57,863 nucleotides of DNA, from contig UCLB01000002.1 of assembly GCA_900473205.1 (NCBI GenBank), positions 1 through 57,863 on the forward strand. The letters are read 5' to 3'. The position numbers and the translations under genes were made by a program. The notes beneath the pieces were generated by a model. That model worked only from the letters and a program-made list of their open reading frames with translations, searched no databases and had not been told where the DNA came from. Positions 34,616-43,071 of this stretch are shown piece by piece. Source of the DNA: Hyphomicrobiales bacterium. Its GTDB lineage: Bacteria > Pseudomonadota > Alphaproteobacteria > Rhizobiales > Rhizobiaceae. Every line of letters starts with the position of its first letter. The stretch's first letter is position 1.

Positions 34616-35764
34616 ATGGCGAAGGTTTCGTCGCGACTCGTCTTTTATTTTCCCGGTTTCGATCCCCTAGATGCGGCGGCCCATCAGCGCCGCTATGAGC
34701 GCAGCGCCGTGCAATCCGGCAAGACCTTCGGTGTCGATTTCACCGTGAGCGGCATTGGTCAGACGGAAGCGGGGAGCCGCATGGACGTTGGCGCGCAGCA
34801 TGATGGCCACGCGACACAATCCACCGTGTTCATACACGACCATAATGATCTGATCTCACGCTTGCGGGCTGGCTCCATCTGGAAACAGATTGCGCTTGGC
34901 TTCAAGGCTGGTGGCGGGATTATCCGTGAAGGTGGAGCCTTCGCCTATTTCCGCCATGCATGGCGATTTGGGCTGTTCTTTCTGTTTCCGTTTTTGCTGA
35001 TTGCACTGGGTGTAACCGCCGCTGTTTTGATTGCCGCGCTGCCTTTGCTGGTTGGCGTCTCGGCGCTTCTCTGTCTTCTCACCATTCCCCTCGGTTACCT
35101 TTTCTTCGTGAAGGGCGTAATGCCGTATTCGGAGCGGTTTCATACGCTGCATCTTTTTGCCGACTGGCGTTTTGCGTTGGCCGTGGGGCGTGATGCGCCC
35201 ATGGCGCGTGACTGGATCGAGGACAAGGCGCGGGCCGTGCTGCTGGTGCTGGAGCAGGCTTCAGACGAGGTTCTGTTTGTTTCGCACAGCATGGGCGCAA
35301 GTCTAGCGCTGGCCGTTGCTGGTCGGGTGCTGGAGCTGAAGGCGGATGCCTTCGATAGCAGGCGCGTCGCCTTCGTGACGCTTGGCGGTGCAGCACTTCA
35401 GTGTGGGCTGCTTTCCAGCGCTTCACGCCTGCGCCAGAGCATCGGCGTGCTGGCGCGGCATGGAGATGTAAACTGGTTCGATATCCAGTGCCTGACCGAT
35501 CCCATCCATCTCTACAAGTGCCATACGGCCAAGCTGACGGGGCATGGCGATGCCCGCCAGCCAAAGATCGTGCCGATCCGTTTCAAACATTCGATGTCGG
35601 ACGAGCGCTACGGCAAGAACCGACGCAATTTCCTGCGCATGCACCGCCAATATGTGCTGGGCTCCGACCGCAAATCCGGTTTTGATTTTACGCTACTGAC
35701 GGCTGGCCCACTGCCTGCGGCGTCCTTTGCGGATTTGCGCTCCGACAAGCCACCGCAAATGTAA
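34616..35764 (+). CDS. Membrane protein with alpha/beta-hydrolase-like domain
   Basis: A 382-residue protein. The N-terminal part (KVSSRLVFYFPGFDPLD) opens like a hydrolase core, two or three membrane helices lie at about 118-165 (FLFPFLLIALGVTAAVLIAA and following), and a nucleophile-elbow motif FVSHSMGASLALA follows near residue 222. A downstream block reads YGKNRRNFLRMHRQYV. Such proteins occur in rhizobia without assigned function; a lipase-like activity is only suggested by the elbow. ATG 34616 has AGGA nine bases upstream. A bidirectional terminator follows directly. Confidence 0.65.
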   Translation: MAKVSSRLVFYFPGFDPLDAAAHQRRYERSAVQSGKTFGVDFTVSGIGQTEAGSRMDVGAQHDGHATQSTVFIHDHNDLISRLRAGSIWKQIALGFKAGGGIIREGGAFAYFRHAWRFGLFFLFPFLLIALGVTAAVLIAALPLLVGVSALLCLLTIPLGYLFFVKGVMPYSERFHTLHLFADWRFALAVGRDAPMARDWIEDKARAVLLVLEQASDEVLFVSHSMGASLALAVAGRVLELKADAFDSRRVAFVTLGGAALQCGLLSSASRLRQSIGVLARHGDVNWFDIQCLTDPIHLYKCHTAKLTGHGDARQPKIVPIRFKHSMSDERYGKNRRNFLRMHRQYVLGSDRKSGFDFTLLTAGPLPAASFADLRSDKPPQM

Positions 35765-35796
35765 AAGGCCCGCGCGAGGGTTTCGCGCAGGCCTTT
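35764..35796. terminator. Bidirectional terminator between hydrolase-like and bolA genes
   Basis: AAAGGCCCGCGCGA and TCGCGCAGGCCTTT form a 14-bp stem with one C/A mismatch and a GGGTT loop. A/T runs flank both sides. Confidence 0.75.
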
Positions 35797-35818
35797 GATC
35801 TTGAATGCAGGCGGTCGG

Positions 35819-36052
35819 TTATTCCGGTGCGGATGTCTGCAAGGCGAGGGCATGCAGGACGCCGCCCATGTTGCCCTTCAATGCGTCATAGACCATCTGG
35901 TGCTGCTGAACGCGGCTTTTGCCCTTGAAGGCTTCCGCGACGACTTCTGCCGCGTAGTGATCGCCGTCACCGGCGAGATCACGAATGGTTACTTTTGCTC
36001 CGGGAATTCCGGCCTTAATCATGTCCTCAATGTCGCCGGGCTTCATGGGCAT
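35819..36052 (-). CDS. BolA-family protein
   Basis: A 77-residue BolA fold: MPMKPGDIEDMIKAGIP, ATVTIRDL-like AKVTIRDLAGDGDHY, and the helix-turn segment GKSRVQQHQMVYDALKG with the conserved His. BolA proteins partner monothiol glutaredoxins in iron-sulfur trafficking. The start was set at 36052, with GAGGAG eight bases upstream; a GTG at 36061 lies too close to that site. It follows purL by 19 bases, the usual rhizobial order, but no glutaredoxin gene follows it here. Confidence 0.88.
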   Translation of the reverse strand: MPMKPGDIEDMIKAGIPGAKVTIRDLAGDGDHYAAEVVAEAFKGKSRVQQHQMVYDALKGNMGGVLHALALQTSAPE

Positions 36053-36071
36053 GGTGTTCACTCCTCAATTC

Positions 36072-38306
36072 TTATTCTGCAGCGACGAGAGTCTCGCCGT
36101 CCATGAACTGAGGGAACCATGATTCATGGGCCGAACGCAATTCATTAATCTCGACGCTGCGGGCCTTACCCAGCTTAACTGTAGAGCCGCCGGTCTTGCC
36201 GATGGCGGCCAGCGAAACACCGGCGGAAGCGGCACGGGATTTCACGGTTTCGAGATTGGACTGGCTGACCGTCAGCACGTAACGGCCCTGATCTTCGCCG
36301 TAGAATGTAAGGACAGGATTGTGGCCTTCGACCGCATCCACCGTCGCACCGATGTCGGACGCAATCGCCATTTCGGCGACGGCAAGAGCGAGACCGCCGG
36401 AGGAGCAATCGTGGACGGCGCTGGTGAGACCATCGGTAATGATGGCGCGAACGAAATCGCCGGTCTTCTTTTCGTGGGCCAGATCCACATGCGGGGCAGG
36501 GCCATCGATGCGGTTATGCACATCGCGCATGTAGACGGACTGGCCAATATGGGAACCGAGACCCTCTGGTGCACCTGCGAGAAGAATGACTTCATCGCTG
36601 GCTGCAAAACGGATGCGGGCCATCTTGCCCCAATCCGCCATCAAGCCAACGCCGCCGATGGTTGGCGTGGGCAGGATCGCCTGACCGTTGGTCTCGTTGT
36701 AAAGCGAGACGTTGCCGGACACGATCGGGAATTCCAGAACGCGGCAGGCTTCGCCAATGCCCTTGATGGCATGAACCAGCTGGCTCATGATTTCAGGCTT
36801 TTCCGGGTTGCCGAAGTTGAGGTTATCGGTCGCGGCCAACGGCAGCGCACCGGTCGCGGTAATGTTGCGCCAGCATTCGGCCACGGCCTGCTTGCCGCCT
36901 TCGAAAGCGTCGGCTTCGACATAGCGTGGTGTCACGTCGGAGGAGAAGGCAAGCGCCTTCTTGTCGTGGCCTTCGACGCGTACCACGCCAGCATCGCCGC
37001 CCGGCAACTGCAAGGAGTTGCCCTGAATAAGCGTGTCGTACTGCTCGTAGACCCAGCGGCGCGATGAGTTGTTGGCGGAACCAACCAGCTTCAGCAGAGC
37101 ATCGGCAATGTCTGCATCTGGAATATCGTTTGCTGCCAGCGGGGCAGGCACCTTAGCCGGTGTCCATGGACGGTCGTATTCCGGAGCTTCATCGCCTAGT
37201 TCCTTGATCGGCAGGTTGGCGACTTCCTCGCCATTGTGCAGAACGCGGAAGCGCAGATCGTCTGTCGTCTTGCCGACGATGGCGAAGTCCAGACCCCACT
37301 TGACGAAGATCGCCTTGGCGACCTCTTCCTTGGAAGGTTCCAGAACCATGAGCATGCGCTCCTGGCTTTCCGACAGCATCATTTCGTAAGCGGTCATGCG
37401 CTCTTCACGAACCGGAACCTGATCGAGGTTCAGTTCGATACCGAGGTCGCCCTTGGCGCCCATTTCAACGGCGGAGCAGGTGAGGCCAGCGGCACCCATA
37501 TCCTGAATGGCGATGACGGCACCCGTCTTCATCAGTTCAAGGCAGGCTTCCAGCAGGCACTTTTCGGTGAAGGGGTCGCCGACCTGAACGGTGGGGCGCT
37601 TTTCCTCGATGGATTCGTCGAATTCGGCAGATGCCATGGTCGCGCCGCCGACGCCATCACGGCCCGTCTTTGCGCCGAGATAAACGACTGGCAGGCCAAC
37701 GCCCTTGGCTTCCGACAAGAAAATGGCGTCGGACTTGGCAAGACCGGCTGCGAATGCGTTGACGAGGATGTTGCCGTTATAGCGCGCGTCGAACTCGACT
37801 TCGCCGCCAACCGTTGGAACGCCGAAGGAGTTGCCGTAACCGCCGACACCGGCAACGACGCCAGCCACGAGGTGGCGGGTCTTCGGGTGGTCAGGGGCAC
37901 CGAAACGGAGCGCATTCATGGCAGCGATAGGGCGTGCGCCCATGGTGAACACGTCACGCAAAATGCCGCCAACGCCGGTTGCCGCGCCCTGATAGGGTTC
38001 GATGTAGGACGGGTGGTTGTGGCTTTCCATCTTGAAGACGACGACATCGCCATCATCGATATCGACAACGCCTGCGTTTTCGCCCGGGCCTTGAACAACG
38101 CGTGGGCCTGTGGTCGGCAGGGTCTTCAGCCACTTCTTGGAGGATTTGTAGGAGCAGTGCTCGTTCCACATGGCGGAGAAAATGCCAAGCTCGGTAAAGC
38201 TCGGTTCGCGTCCGATCAGGTCGAGGATGCGCTGGTATTCATCGGGCTTGAGCCCATGGGATGCAATGAGTTCCGGGGTGATCTGAATATGATTTGGAAG
38301 TGTCAT
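36072..38306 (-). CDS. purL: Phosphoribosylformylglycinamidine synthase subunit PurL
   Basis: The 744-residue small-type PurL catalyses step 4 of purine synthesis (FGAR to FGAM) together with PurQ (glutaminase) and PurS. Marks: [18 protein letters not shown] with catalytic His, [39 protein letters not shown] and [13 protein letters not shown]. Start 38306 (MTLPNH) was preferred over the GTG three codons upstream because of family agreement. It is separated from purS-purQ, which lie about 2.4 kb upstream, and runs on into bolA. Confidence 0.96.
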   Translation of the reverse strand: MTLPNHIQITPELIASHGLKPDEYQRILDLIGREPSFTELGIFSAMWNEHCSYKSSKKWLKTLPTTGPRVVQGPGENAGVVDIDDGDVVVFKMESHNHPSYIEPYQGAATGVGGILRDVFTMGARPIAAMNALRFGAPDHPKTRHLVAGVVAGVGGYGNSFGVPTVGGEVEFDARYNGNILVNAFAAGLAKSDAIFLSEAKGVGLPVVYLGAKTGRDGVGGATMASAEFDESIEEKRPTVQVGDPFTEKCLLEACLELMKTGAVIAIQDMGAAGLTCSAVEMGAKGDLGIELNLDQVPVREERMTAYEMMLSESQERMLMVLEPSKEEVAKAIFVKWGLDFAIVGKTTDDLRFRVLHNGEEVANLPIKELGDEAPEYDRPWTPAKVPAPLAANDIPDADIADALLKLVGSANNSSRRWVYEQYDTLIQGNSLQLPGGDAGVVRVEGHDKKALAFSSDVTPRYVEADAFEGGKQAVAECWRNITATGALPLAATDNLNFGNPEKPEIMSQLVHAIKGIGEACRVLEFPIVSGNVSLYNETNGQAILPTPTIGGVGLMADWGKMARIRFAASDEVILLAGAPEGLGSHIGQSVYMRDVHNRIDGPAPHVDLAHEKKTGDFVRAIITDGLTSAVHDCSSGGLALAVAEMAIASDIGATVDAVEGHNPVLTFYGEDQGRYVLTVSQSNLETVKSRAASAGVSLAAIGKTGGSTVKLGKARSVEINELRSAHESWFPQFMDGETLVAAE

Positions 38307-38440
38307 AGGTCTCACGGGGTTCGAGCCGGTACGGGAGTTTCCGGTTCTTTACCGCAAGAGACGGGAAGGTGCGACAGGAAAATGTCATCCGGCCACGGCA
38401 AAAGCGACCTTTTGCCGGTTATCCAGACTTTCGCGCCGCG

Positions 38441-39859
38441 TCAGGCCACGCCTTCGTAGCCTGCTGAACCGTTGTCGAGCAGTTGGCGCAATATGCCGAA
38501 GGCTTCTGTCAGTTCTTCGCGTGTTTTGGGTGCGGAAAAACTGATGCGGACGCGGTGGAAGACTTTTTCCGAACGCCCGGCTTTGAACTCATCCTCGTCA
38601 TCGATGAGGATACCTTCTTTCATGGCCGCACTGCGGAAGGTGCCAGACAGCCATGGTTCCGGCAGCTTGAGCCAGAGGAAAGGAATATCTGGCATCGAAT
38701 TGAATTCGAAGTCAGCAAAGGCGCTGCGGGCAATCTGTTCGCGCGCATTGATCTCAGCGGTGACGTTTTTGCGAATGCCATGTGCATCGCCGCTGTTGAC
38801 CATGCGGGCGCTGAGTTCTGCCAGCAGGAAGGGCAGGCCGCCGGTCATCATGGCGTGGGAAATGCGGATGCGCGAGGCGAAATTCGACGGGCAGGCGACC
38901 CAGCCGCCCCGCACACCAGCCGAAACGGATTTCGACAGGCCTCCAACGACGAAGGTCTGGTCGGGCGCAAACTGCGCAATCATCGGCGGCTGATTCATGA
39001 CCATCGCGCCATAGAGATTATCTTCGATGATCCAGACATTGTATCGGTGGGCAATGTCGGCGATGGCGCGGCGACGATCCTCGGGCAAAACGGCGCAGGT
39101 CGGATTCTGGCCGGTCGGCATGAGGAAGATCATTTTCGGGTGCTGTTGCGCGCAGACCCGCTCGAAATCTTCAGGGATGATACCTTGGTCGTCACTCTCC
39201 ACCACCGATGCACGGCGACCGGCGAGGATAGCGGCTCTGGCAATCTGCGAATATGTGACTTGCTCGAACACGATCCGGTCTCCCGGCGAGGTCATGGCGG
39301 TAATGACGCCCATGATCGCCGCATGCGCGCCGAGGGTGGGCACAATGTTGTCGACCGTGGGCGACCAGTCACCCTGGCTTAACCAGCGAACACCGGCCTG
39401 CACCCACTCCTGCGGAACCGCCCGCGCATAATCGGTGATCAGGAATGAGCAATCCCTGACGATATCCGAGATGTGCCGGTCGATCAGCGCATTCTGGCCA
39501 ATGTTTGGTGCTGCGGTCGTGTTCAGGCGAAATCGGTTGGGCGTATCGGACGCTACGCGTGTGCCTCCAAGAGGAGGAATGACTTTCCCCACTTTCGATT
39601 CCGGGCTGGGCGTTTTGCTTGCATTGACATAGGTGCCACGCCCCACTTCGCCGCTGACGAGGCCGCGCTCGTGGATGAGCGCATAAGCACGGCTGATTGT
39701 GCCGATTGTCACCCCAAGATCGAAAGCAAGGTTTCGCTGCGGCGGCAGCTTCGTGCCGGGCGACAGCGTGCCTTCGGAAATGGCGGTTTCGATATGGTCG
39801 GCAAGCCGCACGTAAATCGGGCCGGTGCCTTGCGATAAGTCTGGGAGCCAATTTGTCAT
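38441..39859 (-). CDS. MocR-type regulator (GntR helix-turn-helix plus aminotransferase domain)
   Basis: 472 residues. A GntR winged helix (about 12-80: YVRLADHIETAISEG, LGVTIGTISRAYALIHERGLV) is joined by a linker to a fold-type-I aminotransferase domain. The pyridoxal Lys is in GGLSKSVSAGVRGG (near 309), and PTGQNPTCAVLPEDRR and IIEDNLYGAMV are cofactor regions. MocR proteins sense an amine through PLP and control a neighbouring gene. It is divergent from a DUF1127 gene with 90 bases between. The promoter TTGACT-N17-CATAAA ends eight bases before the ATG, so the message may be leaderless. No Shine-Dalgarno site is visible. Confidence 0.9.
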   Translation of the reverse strand: MTNWLPDLSQGTGPIYVRLADHIETAISEGTLSPGTKLPPQRNLAFDLGVTIGTISRAYALIHERGLVSGEVGRGTYVNASKTPSPESKVGKVIPPLGGTRVASDTPNRFRLNTTAAPNIGQNALIDRHISDIVRDCSFLITDYARAVPQEWVQAGVRWLSQGDWSPTVDNIVPTLGAHAAIMGVITAMTSPGDRIVFEQVTYSQIARAAILAGRRASVVESDDQGIIPEDFERVCAQQHPKMIFLMPTGQNPTCAVLPEDRRRAIADIAHRYNVWIIEDNLYGAMVMNQPPMIAQFAPDQTFVVGGLSKSVSAGVRGGWVACPSNFASRIRISHAMMTGGLPFLLAELSARMVNSGDAHGIRKNVTAEINAREQIARSAFADFEFNSMPDIPFLWLKLPEPWLSGTFRSAAMKEGILIDDEDEFKAGRSEKVFHRVRISFSAPKTREELTEAFGILRQLLDNGSAGYEGVA

Positions 39860-39863
39860 GGTA

Positions 39864-39917
39864 ACAATTTATGCATTGTACTCGTTTATAAGTCAATTGT
39901 ATTGATTGTCTCAATTG
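39864..39917. promoter_or_regulatory. Promoter and operator candidates between MocR and DUF1127 genes
   Basis: On the minus strand a -35 TTGACT (complement of 39891-39896) and -10 CATAAA (39868-39873) are 17 bases apart. An inverted repeat ACAAT-N6-ATTGT (39864-39879) covers the -10, and TCAATTG occurs at 39893-39899 and 39911-39917, one overlapping the -35. MocR proteins commonly bind repeated sites in such divergent promoters, so control of both genes is likely. Confidence 0.5.
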
Positions 39918-39949
39918 AGCTATTTCTGGAAATCCCGAAGGGGTACAAC

Positions 39950-40249
39950 ATGCGTAAGCTGGATCAATATCTCTCGACAATCGATACAATGTACCCTGAT
40001 GGCTACACGCGGGAACGTGTTTTCCGTGATGACGGCGAGATGGTGAGCCCTGCGCCGTTTCAGGCACAACCGCGCAATCTGGTGGAGCGGCTGCTCGGTG
40101 CATTCGGTCAGTGGCAGCGCAAACGTGCCAGCCGCCTAGCGCTGCGGGATCTGACAGCAGAAGAATTGGCAGACATTGGAATTACGCGGCAGGATGCGAT
40201 GCGTGAGTTTTCCAAGGCGCGGCTGTTTTCACTGCCGCGCTCGTTCTGA
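39950..40249 (+). CDS. DUF1127 (YjiS-like) domain protein
   Basis: A 99-residue protein whose last 45 residues form the DUF1127 helix pair: GAFGQWQRKRASRLALRDLTAEELADIGITRQDAMREF. Short DUF1127 proteins of agrobacteria have been tied to small-RNA, phosphate or carbon control; this one has an N-terminal extension (RKLDQYLSTIDTMYPDGYTRE), so its role may differ. ATG 39950 follows AAGGGG. It is divergent from the MocR gene and so probably its target. Its stop is six bases from the convergent lipoprotein gene. Confidence 0.85.
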   Translation: MRKLDQYLSTIDTMYPDGYTRERVFRDDGEMVSPAPFQAQPRNLVERLLGAFGQWQRKRASRLALRDLTAEELADIGITRQDAMREFSKARLFSLPRSF

Positions 40250-40255
40250 GGTGGA

Positions 40256-40666
40256 TCAGCAGCCCTTGCCGCCATTGACCCAGCGCTTCACATCCGTGGT
40301 GATGCGGGCAGCATGCGGTTCGTTCATGGCGGGGCCGAAAGCATCCACCTTGGCGGGGTTGCCTTCTGCCTGAACGACGAGCATGGGGCGTGATTCCGGG
40401 CTGTTGCGCGGCACCAGCAGAATGCGGGGACGACCGGAGAAGGAATTCAGTTCCGGGGCAAGGCGATAGGCCTTGAAGGCCGGGTCGCCCGATTTGAACC
40501 AGCAGGCATTGGCGCCCAGCGCTACGCGTTCCATGACCGACAAAGCGGCCTGCGATGAAGAGGATGACGACGCCGGTTTTTTCTCGGACTGGCAAGCCGC
40601 CAGAGACAGCGCGACGAGGCCAAGGCCTGCAATGTTCAGTGCTTCACGAAGGGGCAGGCGGTTCAT
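40256..40666 (-). CDS. Predicted lipoprotein
   Basis: A 136-residue protein. The signal peptide ends with LSLAAC (lipobox, Cys near residue 25). A Ser-rich linker (PASSSSSSQ) leads into a domain with two further Cys, in GANACWFKSG and at the last residue (NGGKGC), that could form a disulfide. RPRILLVPRNSPESRPMLVVQAEG is a well-ordered central segment. Family not recognised. It is placed between DUF1127 (convergent, six bases) and purQ (same strand), but a terminator separates it from purQ. Confidence 0.75.
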   Translation of the reverse strand: MNRLPLREALNIAGLGLVALSLAACQSEKKPASSSSSSQAALSVMERVALGANACWFKSGDPAFKAYRLAPELNSFSGRPRILLVPRNSPESRPMLVVQAEGNPAKVDAFGPAMNEPHAARITTDVKRWVNGGKGC

Positions 40667-40709
40667 CGCTTCAATCCACGAATAGGGGCCATAAAAGTGA
40701 AATATAACG

Positions 40710-40729
40710 AAGCCGGTGTAACCCGGCTT
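40710..40729 (-). terminator. Terminator of purC-purS-purQ
   Basis: AAGCCGG and CCGGCTT form a 7-bp stem with a six-base loop nine bases after the purQ stop. Minus-strand reading continues CGTTATATTT, a weak T-run. Confidence 0.6.
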
Positions 40730-40738
40730 TGTTAATAT

Positions 40739-41410
40739 TTACGCTGCGATGACACCGAGGGCGGAGGCAAATATGCCGCGGCCATCATTGCCGCCATGCG
40801 CGGCTTCAATGAGATTTTCCGGGTGTGGCATCATGCCAAGAACATTGCCCTTGGCGTTGATAACGCCAGCGATATCGTTGAGCGAACCGTTCGGGTTGGT
40901 GCCTTCGGCATAACGGAAGACGACCTGGCCATTGGCTTCGATAGATTTGAGTTCTTCCGGTTCCACGAAATAGTTGCCATCATGATGGGCAACGGGAGAG
41001 CGGATGATCTGGCCCTTGTCGTAAGCGCGAGTGAATTCCGTGTCGTTGTTGACGACTTCGAGCTTCACTTCGCGGCAGACGAATTTCAGCGATGCATTGC
41101 GCATGAGCGCGCCCGGCAACATGCCTGCTTCAACCAGAATCTGGAAACCGTTGCAGACGCCGAGAACCTTGACACCCTTTTCGGCCTTCTCTCTGATAGC
41201 CTGCATGACGGGCATGCGGGCGGCGATAGCGCCACAGCGCAGATAATCGCCGTAGGAAAAGCCGCCGGGAATGACGATCAGATCGACATCCGGGATTTCC
41301 GTTTCGGTCTGCCAGATGGTGACAGGTGCCTTGCCGGAAATCCGTGTCAAAGCCGCGATCATATCATGGTCGCGGTTGAGGCCAGGAAGCTGAACGACTG
41401 CGGATTTCAT
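40739..41410 (-). CDS. purQ: Phosphoribosylformylglycinamidine synthase glutaminase subunit PurQ
   Basis: A 223-residue class I glutamine amidotransferase that supplies ammonia to PurL. The nucleophile Cys is in [13 protein letters not shown] (near residue 86), and the His/Glu pair in MMPHPENL near the C-terminus. [13 protein letters not shown] is also a PurQ signature. ATG 41410 follows CAGGAG; the frame is open further upstream but without that site. It follows purS by 17 bases. Confidence 0.96.
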   Translation of the reverse strand: MKSAVVQLPGLNRDHDMIAALTRISGKAPVTIWQTETEIPDVDLIVIPGGFSYGDYLRCGAIAARMPVMQAIREKAEKGVKVLGVCNGFQILVEAGMLPGALMRNASLKFVCREVKLEVVNNDTEFTRAYDKGQIIRSPVAHHDGNYFVEPEELKSIEANGQVVFRYAEGTNPNGSLNDIAGVINAKGNVLGMMPHPENLIEAAHGGNDGRGIFASALGVIAA

Positions 41411-41427
41411 AGGGCGGCTCCTGAACG

Positions 41428-41670
41428 TCAGAGAATAGCGATAGAGTAGTTTTCGATCACCGTGTTGGCGAGCAGCTTTTCGCACATCGCCTTCAGGTCG
41501 GCTTCGGCTTTCGCCCTGTCGCTGGCGTCCAGTTCCAGATCGAAGACCTTGCCCTGACGGACCTGGCCGACGCCATCGAAACCGAGGCTGCCGAGCGCGC
41601 CTTCGATTGCCTTACCCTGCGGATCGAGAACGCCGTTCTTCAGCGTAACAGTCACCCGTGCCTTGATCAC
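41428..41670 (-). CDS. purS: PurS subunit of FGAM synthase
   Basis: 80 residues, the usual length. [26 protein letters not shown] and the segment [14 protein letters not shown] are characteristic of PurS, a dimer that bridges PurL and PurQ. Seventeen bases separate it from purC upstream and from purQ downstream, so the three are one unit. Confidence 0.95.
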   Translation of the reverse strand: MIKARVTVTLKNGVLDPQGKAIEGALGSLGFDGVGQVRQGKVFDLELDASDRAKAEADLKAMCEKLLANTVIENYSIAIL

Positions 41671-41687
41671 CTGATGCTCTCCTGAAT

Positions 41688-42452
41688 TTACTTGACCAGA
41701 ACCGGGCCGGTGCCGCGGATCGGTTCATTTTCGTTGATGATGCCAAGACGGCGTGCGACTTCCGAATAGGCTTCCAGCAGTCCACCCATATCGCGGCGAA
41801 AACGGTCCTTGTCCATCTTTTCCTGTGTTTCGATGTCCCACAGGCGGCAGCTATCCGGGGAAATCTCGTCTGCCAGAACGATGCGCATCATATCGCCTTC
41901 GAAAAGGCGGCCGCATTCGATCTTGAAATCGACGAGCTGGATGCCGACACCGAGGAACAGGCCAGAGAGGAAGTCGTTGACGCGAATGGCAAGCGCCATG
42001 ATGTCATCGAGTTCGGCGGGATTGGCCCAGCCGAAAGCCGTGATGTGCTCTTCCGAGACCATAGGGTCTTCGAGCGCGTCGGACTTGTAATAGAACTCGA
42101 TGATGGAGCGCGGGAGAACCACGCCTTCATCGATGCCCAGACGCTTGGAGAGCGAGCCGGCGGCGACGTTGCGCACGACGATCTCAAGCGGGATCATCTC
42201 CACTTCCTTGATCAGCTGCTCGCGCATGTTGAGGCGGCGGATGAAGTGTGTGGGGATGCCGATCTTGTTCAGGTGGGTGAACACATATTCGCAGATGCGA
42301 TTGTTCAGCACACCTTTGCCGTCGATGACTTCGTGTTTCTTCTTGTTGAAGGCGGTTGCGTCGTCCTTGAAGAACTGGATGAGAGTTCCTGGCTCTGGAC
42401 CTTCATAAAGGATCTTGGCCTTGCCTTCGTAAATACGGCGGCGACGGTTCAT
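41688..42452 (-). CDS. purC: SAICAR synthase PurC
   Basis: A 254-residue enzyme that joins aspartate to CAIR (step 7 or 8 of purine synthesis). [42 protein letters not shown] and the ATP-site block VDFKIECGR are clear. It opens the purC-purS-purQ unit. Its ATG is preceded by AAGAGATTTGTTAAT, a fair ribosome site. A 246-base gap separates it from the divergent zeta-type gene. Confidence 0.96.
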   Translation of the reverse strand: MNRRRRIYEGKAKILYEGPEPGTLIQFFKDDATAFNKKKHEVIDGKGVLNNRICEYVFTHLNKIGIPTHFIRRLNMREQLIKEVEMIPLEIVVRNVAAGSLSKRLGIDEGVVLPRSIIEFYYKSDALEDPMVSEEHITAFGWANPAELDDIMALAIRVNDFLSGLFLGVGIQLVDFKIECGRLFEGDMMRIVLADEISPDSCRLWDIETQEKMDKDRFRRDMGGLLEAYSEVARRLGIINENEPIRGTGPVLVK

Positions 42453-42698
42453 ATTAACAAATCTCTTGGTTGGTGCCGGAGGGCGGCATTTGTTTCGTCA
42501 GTTGAAGCGGTCCCATAAAGGAAAAGAAGCCATTCCACAATGAGTCGGGGTCACCTTCGCATCAATTCTTAACCTTGCATGTGACTGCTGCGAAGGCCGT
42601 AATGCATGATTACGCTTTTTCAACAGTTTTATTTTACAACATAAGCGTCCCTACGAAGAGGACGAAAATAATAATCTAATAAAAACCGGGGTGAAATT

Positions 42699-43043
42699 AT
42701 GTTTGCATTGAAAGAACGTGGTAAAGCACTCGAAAATATTTATTTCAACGAAGAGTATGTGACGTTTCGTCTTCACGCCATGCGCAACAAGCTTGTCGGG
42801 CTTTGGGCAGCAGCACTGATGAAGATAGAAAACGCGGACGCCTATGCTAGCGAACTCGCTGGCTGTGCGGTGAATGGCAATGAAGAAGAAGCTGTTTTTC
42901 TGAAATTGCAGGCGGACTTCCAACAGGCTGCCGTGACTGTTGCTGATGATGAAATCCATGATCGTATGCGCGACCTGCTAAACTCTGCCGCCCAGAGCCT
43001 GCGCCAAGGGCTGGCAGAACCCGAAATGAAGGCCGTCGCCTGA
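42699..43043 (+). CDS. DUF1476 / ATP synthase inhibitor zeta-type protein, divergent copy
   Basis: A 114-residue helical protein. The hallmark block RNKLVGLWAAALMKI and the C-terminal VADDEIHDRMRDLLNSA match DUF1476, the zeta subunit that blocks reverse rotation of alphaproteobacterial F1-ATPase. The N-terminal inhibitory part (LKERGKALENIYFNEEYVTFRLHA) keeps the R-x-K-A-x-E frame but has lost the usual F-x-x-D/H-E-E acidic spacing, and the centre (SELAGCAVNGNEEEAVF) also departs from typical members. A GGGGTGA ribosome site precedes the ATG. It lies beside purC, where the standard zeta gene sits in relatives. Whether a standard copy exists elsewhere cannot be seen. Confidence 0.75.
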   Translation: MFALKERGKALENIYFNEEYVTFRLHAMRNKLVGLWAAALMKIENADAYASELAGCAVNGNEEEAVFLKLQADFQQAAVTVADDEIHDRMRDLLNSAAQSLRQGLAEPEMKAVA

Positions 43044-43071
43044 TCGTCAAACATCTTTTTCAGGCGGCGAT

